Shown here: positions 24,001 through 33,545 of the stretch, one piece after another
How the letters are laid out: the number at the start of each line of letters is the position of its first letter
Numbering within the stretch: the first letter of the stretch is position 1
DNA from: Candidatus Cloacimonadota bacterium
GTDB lineage: Bacteria > Cloacimonadota > Cloacimonadia > JGIOTU-2
DNA: 64,000 nt
Assembly: GCA_016932035.1 (NCBI GenBank)
Contig: JAFGDR010000001.1
Span: 11,022 to 75,021 of the forward strand
Reading direction: 5' to 3'
Notes under the pieces: model-generated
What the model saw: the letters and a program-made list of their open reading frames with translations, nothing else
Databases searched by the model: none
What the model was told of the DNA's origin: nothing
Translations under genes and position numbers: made by a program

Positions 24001-24555
24001 AGCTGCTCAGAACTTGCAAACAAACCGACCTTATTAGACTTAGGTTTCACTATACCCAAAAATATTCAGAAAGTGAATGCTGCAGCGATCTTTGGGGAAG
24101 ATCCTCTTTATAATAATAAGATGGAAACCTATGAATGGTTGAACAATCTTGAATTCCTTCTCGTTGCTGACTGCTTTATGACGGAAACAGCCAAGATTGC
24201 GCATGTGGTACTTCCGTTCAATTCATTCATCGAATCTGAGGGTACAATTGTCAATGACAATAATGCACTTCAGGTTGTATCAAAGGTTCGTAATACTGTA
24301 ACAGGTAAAGAAAACTGGTATCTGCTGAAAGAACTTCTCGGACTTGATTCCTCATTGGATAAGATTTCGGCTGAAATTAACGGCGAAGGCGTGTTAGATT
24401 TTTCGGTTGAGAGCAGATATAATTTCTCAGATAATGATAAGAAAATCGGACTAACCTTTTCAAATAAGCCATCTACAGCAAATGCAACAATAGAGCTGAA
24501 TGCGACACGAAAAAAGATCAGTGATTTCAAAGAAAAAATGTTAGGGAAAAAATAA
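21025..24555 (+). CDS. Fused ferredoxin / GltD-NfnB-like flavoprotein / molybdopterin-oxidoreductase-like subunit
   Basis: An 1176-residue iron-sulfur flavoprotein. A [2Fe-2S] ferredoxin domain has C36, C47, C50 and C64. A GltD/NfnB-type module carries two cysteine triads (C100/C104/C108 and C147/C151/C155), the FAD motif GAGPAG at 201-206 and an NAD(P)H motif GGGNTA at 331-336. Two [4Fe-4S] ferredoxin motifs lie at C629-C639 and C672-C682. From about 700 there is a formate-dehydrogenase/NuoG-like domain with its cluster at C708, C711, C715 and C742. The Cys/Sec ligand of true formate dehydrogenases is absent: the matching region reads FSWELNGSVI. There is no [FeFe]-hydrogenase H-cluster motif. 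With the NuoE- and NuoF-like partners it looks like an NADH/NADPH/ferredoxin electron-transfer complex. By domain logic it resembles the Sporomusa-type Nfn (Stn) transhydrogenase as I recall it. The alternative is the electron-input part of a larger complex whose catalytic subunit lies elsewhere. Confidence 0.88.
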   Translation: MADIKILLNGKEVIAQKGQTILEVATEYGIEIPTLCHDEYLKPYGSCWVCLVEVKGGKGFVPSCATKVYEGMEIFTDSDEVRAARQMAFELLLSDHYADCTAPCILECPARVDVQGYVALVNDGLYHEAVKLIKEQLPLPLSVGRVCPAFCEKECRRQIIDEPIAIRQIKRYAADKDLEDLANTYIPECKSATGKEVAIVGAGPAGLTAAYYLAQQGHKCKIYEAMPESGGMLRYGIPEYRLPKEILDKEIDLIKTMGVEIHNNERLGRDFTLQFLYKEYDAIFLGIGAWTAVSMNIEGEDLKGCHLGIDFLKDVVEGKIKKVGKTVAVIGGGNTAIDAARTAVRLGAEKVMVVYRRAEEQMPADPVEVNDAKEEGVEFHLLQNPTKIIGKDGKVEGMQVIKMRLGEPDSSGRRRPVPIDNSEFIMQVDMVIPAVSQKPNTQFLLDEIAKINGESLTLTRWSTIQVNEATMQTNIDKIFAGGDLTRGPSTVIESVADAHLAAKSIHSFLKGEKIKPEKEKFNSRKAESYKDISPDDLKDYDKTPRVSSGHLIADDRISNFLEVENIFTDEQVHEETARCIECGCDVNRTCMLRKYATDYDVIATKFVGEVNNHPIDKTHPFILRDANKCVNCGRCVRTCLEIQGVGALGYIYRGFKTLVAPEFGESLMNTSCMSCGKCIDVCPVGALTPRNTQYKLAPLDLDAIQTTCALCGAGCSVSYMKENDIIMKAEAADSPITGNNVCFNAHFGYEVLQDEERITQPMIRKANKLQPVDWEEAIDLITDKLTELERKVAFFTNGNYTNEEFYLITRLAKQYKCNKKFSWELNGSVILDKLDIGYSPNPSADLDQADLIVMIGDVTHTVGVKIMQALNNGAKLMLIHPDENRFSRRAEFHIPTNYYIEVINEFSKYLVEYRHHNIDYVARYIENFVDFNHELQHTIQTDEFIDYAREFLGFKKVMFVYSESDLDYETQNAIFNLSMLRGNLGIPGNGILSCSELANKPTLLDLGFTIPKNIQKVNAAAIFGEDPLYNNKMETYEWLNNLEFLLVADCFMTETAKIAHVVLPFNSFIESEGTIVNDNNALQVVSKVRNTVTGKENWYLLKELLGLDSSLDKISAEINGEGVLDFSVESRYNFSDNDKKIGLTFSNKPSTANATIELNATRKKISDFKEKMLGKK

Positions 24556-24576
24556 ATCTTCTTAATTCCCCAAAAT

Positions 24577-24616
24577 AAAAAAGCCCTCTTCAAAATTAGA
24601 GGGCTTTGTTTTTTGT
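24577..24616. terminator. Bidirectional terminator between the redox operon and gdhA
   Basis: Perfect 9-bp stem AAGCCCTCT / AGAGGGCTT (24581-24589 and 24598-24606) with an A-run before it and a T-run after it, so it can serve both convergent units. Confidence 0.9.
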
Positions 24617-24625
24617 ATTACTAAA

Positions 24626-26035
<1,410 letters not shown>

Positions 26036-26100
26036 AATTCAAAAACATTGACCGAGCCAGTGAAGAAGCACACAAACAACAAAAATTCTAAGGGGAGCAC

Positions 26101-26868
26101 ATGCTTGAATATAAAAAAATACTCTCTGGAAAATTAAAAAAACTTTGGGAATCTGACGAAAAAGTGTATACTGCATGGGAAGGCGGTTCGGTTGCAACTG
26201 GATTTGATGATGACTATTCTGACCTTGATATGGCATTGATCTGTGATGATGATTATGTGGATGAATTATTTGAAAAAACAGAGCAATTACTTGCAGAACA
26301 GTTTGGGATCAAGGAGAAAATCCGCATACCGGAACCATCTTGGCATGGACATTCTCAGACATTCTATTTATTGAAAGATTCTCCACCTTTCTTTTATGTG
26401 GACCTTCTCATCGAAAAACTATCATCAGGCAATAGATTTATGGAATCAAACCGTCATGGTTATTCGTATGTGTGGTTCGATAAAAAAGGACTTATGGATG
26501 GGACTCCGATGCCTGAAAAAGAAATTAATAAGCAAATTATTTCAAAACTTACATATCATAAAAAATCTTTTTTTATCATGCAAATTGAACTTGAGAAAGC
26601 AATCGCTCGTGGTAGAGAAGTCGATGCTCTCGATGGCTATAACAAGCTCATTATGGGAAGACTAGCATTTCTTTTCAATGTGAAGAACTGCCCTGCAAAA
26701 CACGATTTTGGACTGCGATACTCATATCGGGATTGGGCAAAAGAAGATTTTGAATTTGTGAAAACATATTTATTCGTTCAAGATTTTGAAGACCTCAAAG
26801 TAAAAGCTCCAATAGTCATTAACAAAGTCAAAGAAATGATGGAATCGTTGATTTCGGACTATTTATAA
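26101..26868 (+). CDS. Nucleotidyltransferase-fold protein of unknown substrate
   Basis: A 255-residue protein whose N-terminus has the polymerase-beta-type nucleotidyltransferase signature. GGSVATGFDDDYSDLDMAL has the GS motif at 29-30 and the metal-binding pair D41/D43; a third carboxylate is plausible in FFYVDLLIE. The C-terminal half is helical, as in aminoglycoside nucleotidyltransferases and their unassigned relatives. Resistance is possible, but nothing in the context supports it. It is divergent from gdhA. Its 3' end overlaps the convergent gene at 26859 by 10 bases, so the two mRNAs are complementary at their ends. Confidence 0.8.
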   Translation: MLEYKKILSGKLKKLWESDEKVYTAWEGGSVATGFDDDYSDLDMALICDDDYVDELFEKTEQLLAEQFGIKEKIRIPEPSWHGHSQTFYLLKDSPPFFYVDLLIEKLSSGNRFMESNRHGYSYVWFDKKGLMDGTPMPEKEINKQIISKLTYHKKSFFIMQIELEKAIARGREVDALDGYNKLIMGRLAFLFNVKNCPAKHDFGLRYSYRDWAKEDFEFVKTYLFVQDFEDLKVKAPIVINKVKEMMESLISDYL

Positions 26869-29825
26869 ATAACAGCTATACCCTTGTACCCATCCATTTT
26901 TATAACAAGCGGATGATCAGAATGAATGTGGCAGAAATGCTCAGTTCTTTCTACGAAATCCTGCTTTCTGAGCCAGTCCCAATCTAGGCATTCAGCATCC
27001 GAATTATATGGAATACTGAAATATCCAACGTCCATGGACACGAGATTGTGGAAGAAGTGAGTTCCTTGTGAATGGTCGACCGTAAAACCTTTCACACTAG
27101 TTTCGACAATTATCTTTGCCATGTTGATATCCATCCATCTTACCGGAATGCCAAGGAATCGATCGCGTGAACCCCATCTGCCGGGACCGATCAGGATATA
27201 GTGTTTGCCTTCAGCCCTCATTTTTTTATTTATCTGTATGATCTCATCTCTCATCTTCTCTGTTTGTGTTCTGTCCCATTTTTCAATATCAACAAAAACA
27301 ACATCATGAACAGAATCGATCATTCCGTTACCCATACCGTTTTCAGTACACAGCATAAGATCGTCACGATTCAGATGATCAGTATTAATGGTAATGGTTT
27401 CTGTATTGATGGTCAGTGGTCTGATTTGAAGAACATAAAAAGTCGGATAGATGCCCATTGTTTCATCTTTGGTGAGATTCACAGCAAACTCGATCTCGAC
27501 GGGCATACCGAGAGCTTTTTCTCCAATATCCAGAATTTCTTCCAGAATCTGTGCTAGGGGGAAGTAATTATACTTAAGGATGTCTGCGAATGTTACAATC
27601 TTCGATCCCTTTTTCGTCGTGTCATCGACAAGACGCTTGTTTTCATGATCCCATGTCGAAGTCATGTGAATAAGTGATCCGTGATCCTCAATTTGGCTGA
27701 TGCGGAGTTTTGCAAGGGTAACATCTTCTCCTTCGAGAAGGTTGAAAGATGGCATGTCCATCGAGATTGCATACATAAAATCCTGTGATTCTTTAACCTG
27801 TTCTTCAGGGGAGGAGATTGACATTTTTGGGTGTTTCGGACAGAATCTGAATGTCCGATCTCCCTCAACAACCGTCTTACCAAGTCCAACTGCCAGAGAA
27901 ACAACACCATCGCTGCTTTTCAGGTAAGAGACAGGATAAAAATTATGCGACTGACCAACACCTGAAAAATGTGGGTAAAAATATTCATTAAAAAAAGCTG
28001 AACCAACGACTTCCTGGATGATCACCGCCATTTTTTCCTCTTCAACCTTGAAATTGATGCTTTCTATATACCCGCGAGAACCTTCAAGATAGACTGAAGA
28101 GAAAACTAGTTTGATGGCATTACAAAGCTGATTCAAGCGTTTTGAATTATCTGGATGATTGTTAGGGATCAGGAAGGTTTTATAGATACCCGCAAAAGGT
28201 TGAGATTGTGAATCTTCAAGAAGTCCTGAAGATCGTACGGCAAGTGGATTGGTGATTTCTTGGATGATGATCTCGAGTTTTCGAACGAGTTCTTTTGATA
28301 ATTCACCTTGCAGGAAAATTTCCTGGATCTCGATGTCTGATTTCGTAATGATCCATTCGTCTATCTTGTTCTTTTCGATAAATCTATCATACTCGGAAGT
28401 GCCGATTATGGAAGTACTTGGGAGGGCGATATGTACATTCGGAAATTCCTCTTCGAATTCCATCGTGACAAGGAGTGCGTTGAGAAAAGCAAGTCCACGT
28501 CCTTTGCCACCTAATGAACCTTCCGCAAGGCGAATGATGCGGTCATTCATGGTCAGCGCAGATGGATCGAAGTTTATGATCTTTCCACGTGTGCGTTTCT
28601 TCCTAACTGTCTTAAATACTTCGAGAAGGTATGATCTCAGTTCTTCCACATCCTTAAAATCCTCGATTCTTGCCGGGAGGATTTTCTTAGCCACCTGGAT
28701 TTCTCCGTGTGCTACAAGCCAGCTTGAGAAATGATTTCTTTCACCATGATAGAGGATTGATTCGCCGGGTAAAGCTTTGATCTTCTTTTCAAATTCAAGC
28801 ATCGTTGCAGCTCTTCCGATCTCGGCACCTTCGTGATCTCTAAAAACAAAATCACCATATCCAAGATTATTCGTTATAATATTCCTTAAATCGTGAAGTA
28901 GTGTCTTAGAAGTTTTATTCAAGAAATTTACATGCAGGTTCCGGGCTTGCTCTTCATTTTCAATATCTGAAGATTGCAAAACAACAGGTATTTCAAGATG
29001 CTGCTCTTTCATCTTATTAATAAGCTTGAAGCCTGCATTTTCGTCCAGAACTCCATTGTTGAAGAATTTTACATCAGAGATAACAGCAACAAGGAAATCT
29101 TTATATTTTTCTACATAGGTTACTGCTTTTTCGTAGGATTGGACGAGTAGAACCTTGGGACGTGCACGCATCTTAAGGCGTTTATCAATATCACTCAGCT
29201 CCTCATTAATAAGGCGCTGCGTCTGCTTGAGTATGTCTGCATAGAGCAGGGGCAGGAACATAGAATAATATTTAATTGAATCCTCGATAAGCAAAATCAC
29301 TCGAACATATCCTTGTTTGGTATCATACTCCACATTTTGGGAATCCTCAATCATTTTGATCATCGCAAGAAAGAGTTTCGTGTCCCCATTCCATAAAAAA
29401 ACTTTATCGATGTGCTTCAGTTCATGTTTGTTCTTTTCAATAATTGAGATGTCTGACTGAACATTGAGAAGGAGAAGGATAGGCATGTTTGGACTTTGTT
29501 CTTTGATGCGTTTGCTCAACTCGAATGGGCTGATCTCACCAATTCTCATCATCGTGATGACCAGATCGAATGAACGTTCCTCCAGTAAGTCGAGGGCTTG
29601 TCTTCCGGTTGGTACACTAGTCACACGCGGAGCAGTACTGAGATTGAGCTGGCGATATTCACCGAAGATCTGTTCCGAGAGACGTCCGTCCTGCTCGAAG
29701 ATGAAGGCATCATAAAAGGTGGAAACGAGAAGTATCTCTTTGATGCGATACTTCATCAGGTTGTGAAAATTATCTTCACCGAACTTGAATTTATTATAAT
29801 AATAATTGATTTTCGAAAGGTCCAT
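26859..29825 (-). CDS. Receiver-like domains fused to a PEP-synthase/PPDK ATP-binding domain
   Basis: A 988-residue protein. Residues about 26-140 form a receiver-like domain whose phospho-acceptor position is not Asp (DLVITMMRIG). A second receiver at about 220-325 keeps an Asp (AVISDVKF). Residues about 430-790 are the PPDK/PEP-synthase N-terminal ATP-grasp domain: glycine-rich AEGSLGGKGRGLAFLN, AVRSSGLLEDSQSQPFAGIY, and a C-terminal VLQIRPLT. The mobile phosphohistidine domain and the PEP/pyruvate barrel of the true enzymes are absent. About 150 further residues (IGPGRWGSRDRFLG...) have no assignment I know. CAGGAG lies 5 bases before the ATG at 29825; the longer ORF to 29882 lacks a ribosome site. 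It could be a kinase or phosphate sensor in carbon or nitrogen control, but the function is unknown. Confidence 0.85.
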   Translation of the reverse strand: MDLSKINYYYNKFKFGEDNFHNLMKYRIKEILLVSTFYDAFIFEQDGRLSEQIFGEYRQLNLSTAPRVTSVPTGRQALDLLEERSFDLVITMMRIGEISPFELSKRIKEQSPNMPILLLLNVQSDISIIEKNKHELKHIDKVFLWNGDTKLFLAMIKMIEDSQNVEYDTKQGYVRVILLIEDSIKYYSMFLPLLYADILKQTQRLINEELSDIDKRLKMRARPKVLLVQSYEKAVTYVEKYKDFLVAVISDVKFFNNGVLDENAGFKLINKMKEQHLEIPVVLQSSDIENEEQARNLHVNFLNKTSKTLLHDLRNIITNNLGYGDFVFRDHEGAEIGRAATMLEFEKKIKALPGESILYHGERNHFSSWLVAHGEIQVAKKILPARIEDFKDVEELRSYLLEVFKTVRKKRTRGKIINFDPSALTMNDRIIRLAEGSLGGKGRGLAFLNALLVTMEFEEEFPNVHIALPSTSIIGTSEYDRFIEKNKIDEWIITKSDIEIQEIFLQGELSKELVRKLEIIIQEITNPLAVRSSGLLEDSQSQPFAGIYKTFLIPNNHPDNSKRLNQLCNAIKLVFSSVYLEGSRGYIESINFKVEEEKMAVIIQEVVGSAFFNEYFYPHFSGVGQSHNFYPVSYLKSSDGVVSLAVGLGKTVVEGDRTFRFCPKHPKMSISSPEEQVKESQDFMYAISMDMPSFNLLEGEDVTLAKLRISQIEDHGSLIHMTSTWDHENKRLVDDTTKKGSKIVTFADILKYNYFPLAQILEEILDIGEKALGMPVEIEFAVNLTKDETMGIYPTFYVLQIRPLTINTETITINTDHLNRDDLMLCTENGMGNGMIDSVHDVVFVDIEKWDRTQTEKMRDEIIQINKKMRAEGKHYILIGPGRWGSRDRFLGIPVRWMDINMAKIIVETSVKGFTVDHSQGTHFFHNLVSMDVGYFSIPYNSDAECLDWDWLRKQDFVERTEHFCHIHSDHPLVIKMDGYKGIAVIYK

Positions 29826-30009
29826 GCATACTCCTGAAAAAGAATACAAACAATATAAGCCGGAATCTAATTTTACATGCAATCTTTTTGTAAAATTTGT
29901 GAAGTTACTCCGTCAGAGAGTGGTCTTCGACGACTCTAATAAACCTATAAATTTTGACATATTTTCTTCCAATTATGATTGTCATCAAAAGTAACATTGA
30001 AAGAGAACA

Positions 30010-30936
30010 ATGAAGAACGAATATCTTGAAATCTCTCCTGAAGTTCAGGAAGCATTGAATCTTGGGAAACCCATTGTTGCGCTTGAATCGACTATCATTG
30101 CTCACGGCATGCCCTATCCGGAAAATATCAAGACCGCAAAGGAAGTCGAGCAGGTGGTCAGAGAAAATGGAGCAGTGCCTGCAACAATTGCAATCCTCAA
30201 AGGAAAAATGAAGGTCGGAATTTCAGATGAGGAATTGGAATTTCTGGCGAAAAGTAATGATATACACAAAGTTTCACGACGAGATATTCCCTTTATAATT
30301 TCTCAAAAACTGTATGGTGCAACAACTGTTGCAGCAACGATGATCATCGCAGAGATGGCAGGAATAAAAGTGTTTGTGACGGGTGGGATCGGCGGTGTGC
30401 ATCGAGGTGCATCAGATACTTTTGATATTTCAGCTGATCTGCAGGAACTGACAAAAACGAATGTTGCAGTGGTTTCTGCTGGTCCCAAAGCAATTCTCGA
30501 TATCGGGCTTACACTCGAATATCTTGAAACATATGGCGTGCCTGTTATCGGTTTTCAAACAAATGATATGCCTGCGTTTTATTCAAGAACCAGCGGATTC
30601 AAGGTTGATGTCAGGATCGATACACCCAAGGAAATTGCCGAGTTGCTTAAAACAAAATGGGATCTTGGTCTCAATGGAGGAGTCGTTATTGCAAATCCTA
30701 TCCCAAAAGAATTCGAGATGGACAAGAAAATTATTGATCAAGCGATCGATTCAGCATTATATAACGCAAAAAAGAATACAATAACTGGTAAAAATATAAC
30801 ACCCTTTTTGCTGGATTCTATCAAAAATATAACAGGTGGGAAAAGTCTCGCTTCCAATATTGAATTGGTGAAAAATAATGCAGAGGTCGGAAGTAAAATA
30901 GCTTGTGAACTTACTTCTCTCTATGATGAAGATTGA
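30010..30936 (+). CDS. psuG: Pseudouridine-5'-phosphate glycosidase
   Basis: A 308-residue PsuG/IndA family protein that splits pseudouridine 5'-phosphate into uracil and ribose 5-phosphate. Recognised from the N-terminal signature IVALESTIIAHGMPYP, the TVAATMIIAEMAG and FVTGGIGGVHRGA segments, and GFQTNDMPAFYSRTSGF. It is full length. No psuK kinase gene is adjacent, so pseudouridine phosphorylation would have to be encoded elsewhere. It is divergent from the receiver/PPDK fusion and followed by pyrG after 97 bases. It links RNA-nucleoside salvage to the pentose phosphate pool, as does deoB at 56297. Confidence 0.93.
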   Translation: MKNEYLEISPEVQEALNLGKPIVALESTIIAHGMPYPENIKTAKEVEQVVRENGAVPATIAILKGKMKVGISDEELEFLAKSNDIHKVSRRDIPFIISQKLYGATTVAATMIIAEMAGIKVFVTGGIGGVHRGASDTFDISADLQELTKTNVAVVSAGPKAILDIGLTLEYLETYGVPVIGFQTNDMPAFYSRTSGFKVDVRIDTPKEIAELLKTKWDLGLNGGVVIANPIPKEFEMDKKIIDQAIDSALYNAKKNTITGKNITPFLLDSIKNITGGKSLASNIELVKNNAEVGSKIACELTSLYDED

Positions 30937-30995
30937 CCATCAATTTATCAAAGAAATCTGAATCTGAAAAAAAATCATAAAAATTTTCAATCCTC

Positions 30996-31026
30996 TTGAC
31001 AAAAGAAATTTTTGTGATGGTATTTA
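30996..31026 (+). promoter_or_regulatory. Candidate promoter placing the pyrG start codon at or near +1
   Basis: TTGACA (30996-31001), 19-base spacer, TATTTA (31021-31026). Seven bases further is the A of the pyrG ATG (31034). There is no Shine-Dalgarno sequence in between, so the mRNA may be leaderless. The spacing is long, so this is tentative. Confidence 0.45.
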
Positions 31027-31033
31027 CACGCAA

Positions 31034-32674
31034 ATGAAAATAAAGACGAAACACATCTTCATCACCGGAGGAGTGGTGTCGTCTCTGGGAAAGGGGATTG
31101 CTTCCGCCTCAATTGGCTTTCTATTAAAGAAACTCGGATATGAAGTTACAATCCAGAAATTGGATCCCTATTTGAATGTTGACCCCGGCACGATGAGTCC
31201 ATTCCAGCATGGTGAAGTTTTTGTGACTGACGATGGAGCAGAAACTGATCTCGATCTTGGTCATTATGAGAGATTCCTCGATATTTCTCTTAATAAGATG
31301 AGCAATCATACAGCAGGACAGGTATACGACACGATCATCCAAAATGAAAGAAGAGGGGTGTATCTTGGGAAGACTGTTCAGGTCATACCACATATCACGA
31401 ATGAAATCAAACGCCGTATTACCAGCCTGGATAACGAAGCAGATATTGTTATAACCGAGATAGGGGGAACGATCGGTGATATCGAGAGTCTGCCATTTAT
31501 CGAAACGATTCGACAATTCCGTCTGACCTATGGTGCCAAGCACTGTTTCTTCATCCATCTCACACTGGTGCCATATATTACTGTTGCCGGTGAGTCTAAA
31601 ACAAAACCGACACAGCATAGTGTCATAAAACTTCGCGAGATCGGTATTCAACCGGACATGCTTATCTGCAGAACAAGTACACGTCTCACTAAAGAGATGA
31701 TAAAGAAGATCTCACTGTTTACGAATGTGTTTCATGAAAATGTGATCGAAGGACGTGATACTTCCTGCATATATGATATTCCAATTCTGTATTATGAACA
31801 GGGAGTGCACAATATCATCTGTGATTATTTCGATATACCCACAAGTGATGTTAATTTTGATAAACTTAAGGGATATATTTCAAAATTTACCAATCCCAGC
31901 AGAACTATAACGATCGCTCTTTGCGGAAAATATGTCAGGCATCAGGATGCATATAAAAGTATTACAGAAAGTCTGATACATGCAGGAGTCGACTTCTCAA
32001 CACGGGTAGTGATAAAAAGCATTGATACTGATAGACTTTTCCCTAAGGATACAATCGTAACTGATGAAGATCTTCAAGAAATCCTTAAAGATGTTGATGG
32101 TATACTAATTCCCGGCGGTTTTGGTGTGCGCGGTATCGAAGGTAAGATCGAGATTGTCAACTATGCCCGGAAACATGAAATTCCATTCTTTGGTATTTGT
32201 CTGGGTATGCAGTGTGCAGTCATCGAATTTGCAAGAACCGAATTAGAATATGATGATGCTAACAGCGCAGAATTTGATCCTGAAACGACCCACCCGGTCA
32301 TTGATCTTATGCCTGAACAGAAAGAAATCGAAGATATGGGTGGTACAATGCGTCTCGGTGCATATCCCTGTGTTCTGAAAAAGGATTCGCTTGCTCATTC
32401 GATTTATGATAATGAAAAAATTTCTGAACGACACAGACATCGATACGAATTCAATAATGAATATAGAGAAGAGTTTGAGAAAAAGGGAATGGTTATTTCC
32501 GGGATATCCCCAGACAATAAACTCGTTGAGATCGTTGAAATCCCTGACCATCCGTTCTTTATAGGAGTGCAGTTCCATCCTGAGTTCAAGTCGAGACTCG
32601 AGCATTCCCATCCGATATTTCATAATTTTGTAAAAGCTGCATTGACATATCATGCAAAACAAAAGACATCCTAA
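31034..32674 (+). CDS. pyrG: CTP synthase
   Basis: A 546-residue CTP synthase that aminates UTP to CTP with glutamine. The synthetase domain starts KHIFITGGVVSSLGKGIASASIG (P-loop SSLGKG). The C-terminal class I glutamine amidotransferase domain has the nucleophile in FGICLGMQCAV and the His/Glu pair in VQFHPEFKSR. It heads the KDO/LPS run; kdsA starts 2 bases after its stop. CTP is needed for CMP-KDO, which gives a functional reason for the linkage. No ribosome-binding site precedes the ATG (see the promoter entry). Confidence 0.97.
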   Translation: MKIKTKHIFITGGVVSSLGKGIASASIGFLLKKLGYEVTIQKLDPYLNVDPGTMSPFQHGEVFVTDDGAETDLDLGHYERFLDISLNKMSNHTAGQVYDTIIQNERRGVYLGKTVQVIPHITNEIKRRITSLDNEADIVITEIGGTIGDIESLPFIETIRQFRLTYGAKHCFFIHLTLVPYITVAGESKTKPTQHSVIKLREIGIQPDMLICRTSTRLTKEMIKKISLFTNVFHENVIEGRDTSCIYDIPILYYEQGVHNIICDYFDIPTSDVNFDKLKGYISKFTNPSRTITIALCGKYVRHQDAYKSITESLIHAGVDFSTRVVIKSIDTDRLFPKDTIVTDEDLQEILKDVDGILIPGGFGVRGIEGKIEIVNYARKHEIPFFGICLGMQCAVIEFARTELEYDDANSAEFDPETTHPVIDLMPEQKEIEDMGGTMRLGAYPCVLKKDSLAHSIYDNEKISERHRHRYEFNNEYREEFEKKGMVISGISPDNKLVEIVEIPDHPFFIGVQFHPEFKSRLEHSHPIFHNFVKAALTYHAKQKTS

Positions 32675-32676
32675 TT

Positions 32677-33468
32677 ATGAAAGATAAAAATAAACAACTG
32701 AATTTTTTAATTATTGCCGGTCCTTGCGCTATTGAGACTCTCAAAGATTGCGAATGTATAGCAGAGACATGCAAATCGTTATGTGAAAAGTATGGTTTTC
32801 ATTATATTTTTAAGGCATCATACAAAAAAGCAAATAGAACAGTAAGTGATTCTTTTCGTGGAATAGGGATTGAAAAGGGACTACAAATTCTGGCTGACAT
32901 CAAAGATAGATTTTCTGTTCCTATTCTCACCGATGTGCATGAAACTTATGAAGTTGAACCGACATCCCAAGTTGCTGATATTCTCCAGATCCCTGCATTT
33001 CTTTCCAGGCAGACAGAGCTTATCGAAGCTGCAGCGAAAAGTGGAAGGTCAATCAATATAAAAAAGGCACAATTCATGTCTGCAAAAAGCGCTCAATTTG
33101 CCTATGAAAAAGCAGCACAGGCAGGTGCATCAAAGGTATATATTACAGAGCGAGGTACCTTCTTTGGCTACAACGACCTTGTTGTTGATTTCAGGAATTT
33201 CAAACTTCTTGATTCGTGGGGAATTCCTGTGATTTATGATGTTACGCACAGTCTTCAAAAGCCTTCTGTGGATACGACTTCAGGTGGAACTCCTGAATTT
33301 GTTTTGAGCATGGCTTCAGCAGCTGTTGCAACAGGGCATGTGTCGGGATTGTTCATAGAAACACATCCTGAACCATCAAGAGCAAAGAGCGATGCACGTT
33401 CAATGCTCCCATTACATGAACTAGAAAGGGTATTGATTAGAATAAGAAAATTGTTAGATTTGATTTAA
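32677..33468 (+). CDS. kdsA: 3-deoxy-8-phosphooctulonate (KDO-8-P) synthase
   Basis: A 263-residue enzyme condensing PEP with arabinose 5-phosphate for the KDO sugar of LPS. Family signatures are IIAGPCAIE near the N-terminus, FKASYKKANR, IPAFLSRQTELI, and VIYDVTHSLQKPS. Its length is typical of KdsA rather than of DAHP synthases. It follows pyrG immediately and precedes kdsC by 77 bases, keeping two consecutive KDO steps together. Confidence 0.95.
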   Translation: MKDKNKQLNFLIIAGPCAIETLKDCECIAETCKSLCEKYGFHYIFKASYKKANRTVSDSFRGIGIEKGLQILADIKDRFSVPILTDVHETYEVEPTSQVADILQIPAFLSRQTELIEAAAKSGRSINIKKAQFMSAKSAQFAYEKAAQAGASKVYITERGTFFGYNDLVVDFRNFKLLDSWGIPVIYDVTHSLQKPSVDTTSGGTPEFVLSMASAAVATGHVSGLFIETHPEPSRAKSDARSMLPLHELERVLIRIRKLLDLI

Positions 33469-33545
33469 ACCATATTTTTTTCACCAACCTATAATAAAAA
33501 AGTTGCATTTTTTTTCTCAAGTTTATAAATTTACATTGGAGCTAC

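Noticed and set aside
21025-24555. Active formate dehydrogenase or [FeFe] hydrogenase
   Set aside because: The Cys/Sec position is FSWELNGSVI with no in-frame TGA, and the H-cluster motifs (TSCCP, MPC) are absent.
26101-26868. Aminoglycoside-resistance gene
   Set aside because: Only the general nucleotidyltransferase signature is seen. There is no mobile context or close motif match to known resistance enzymes.
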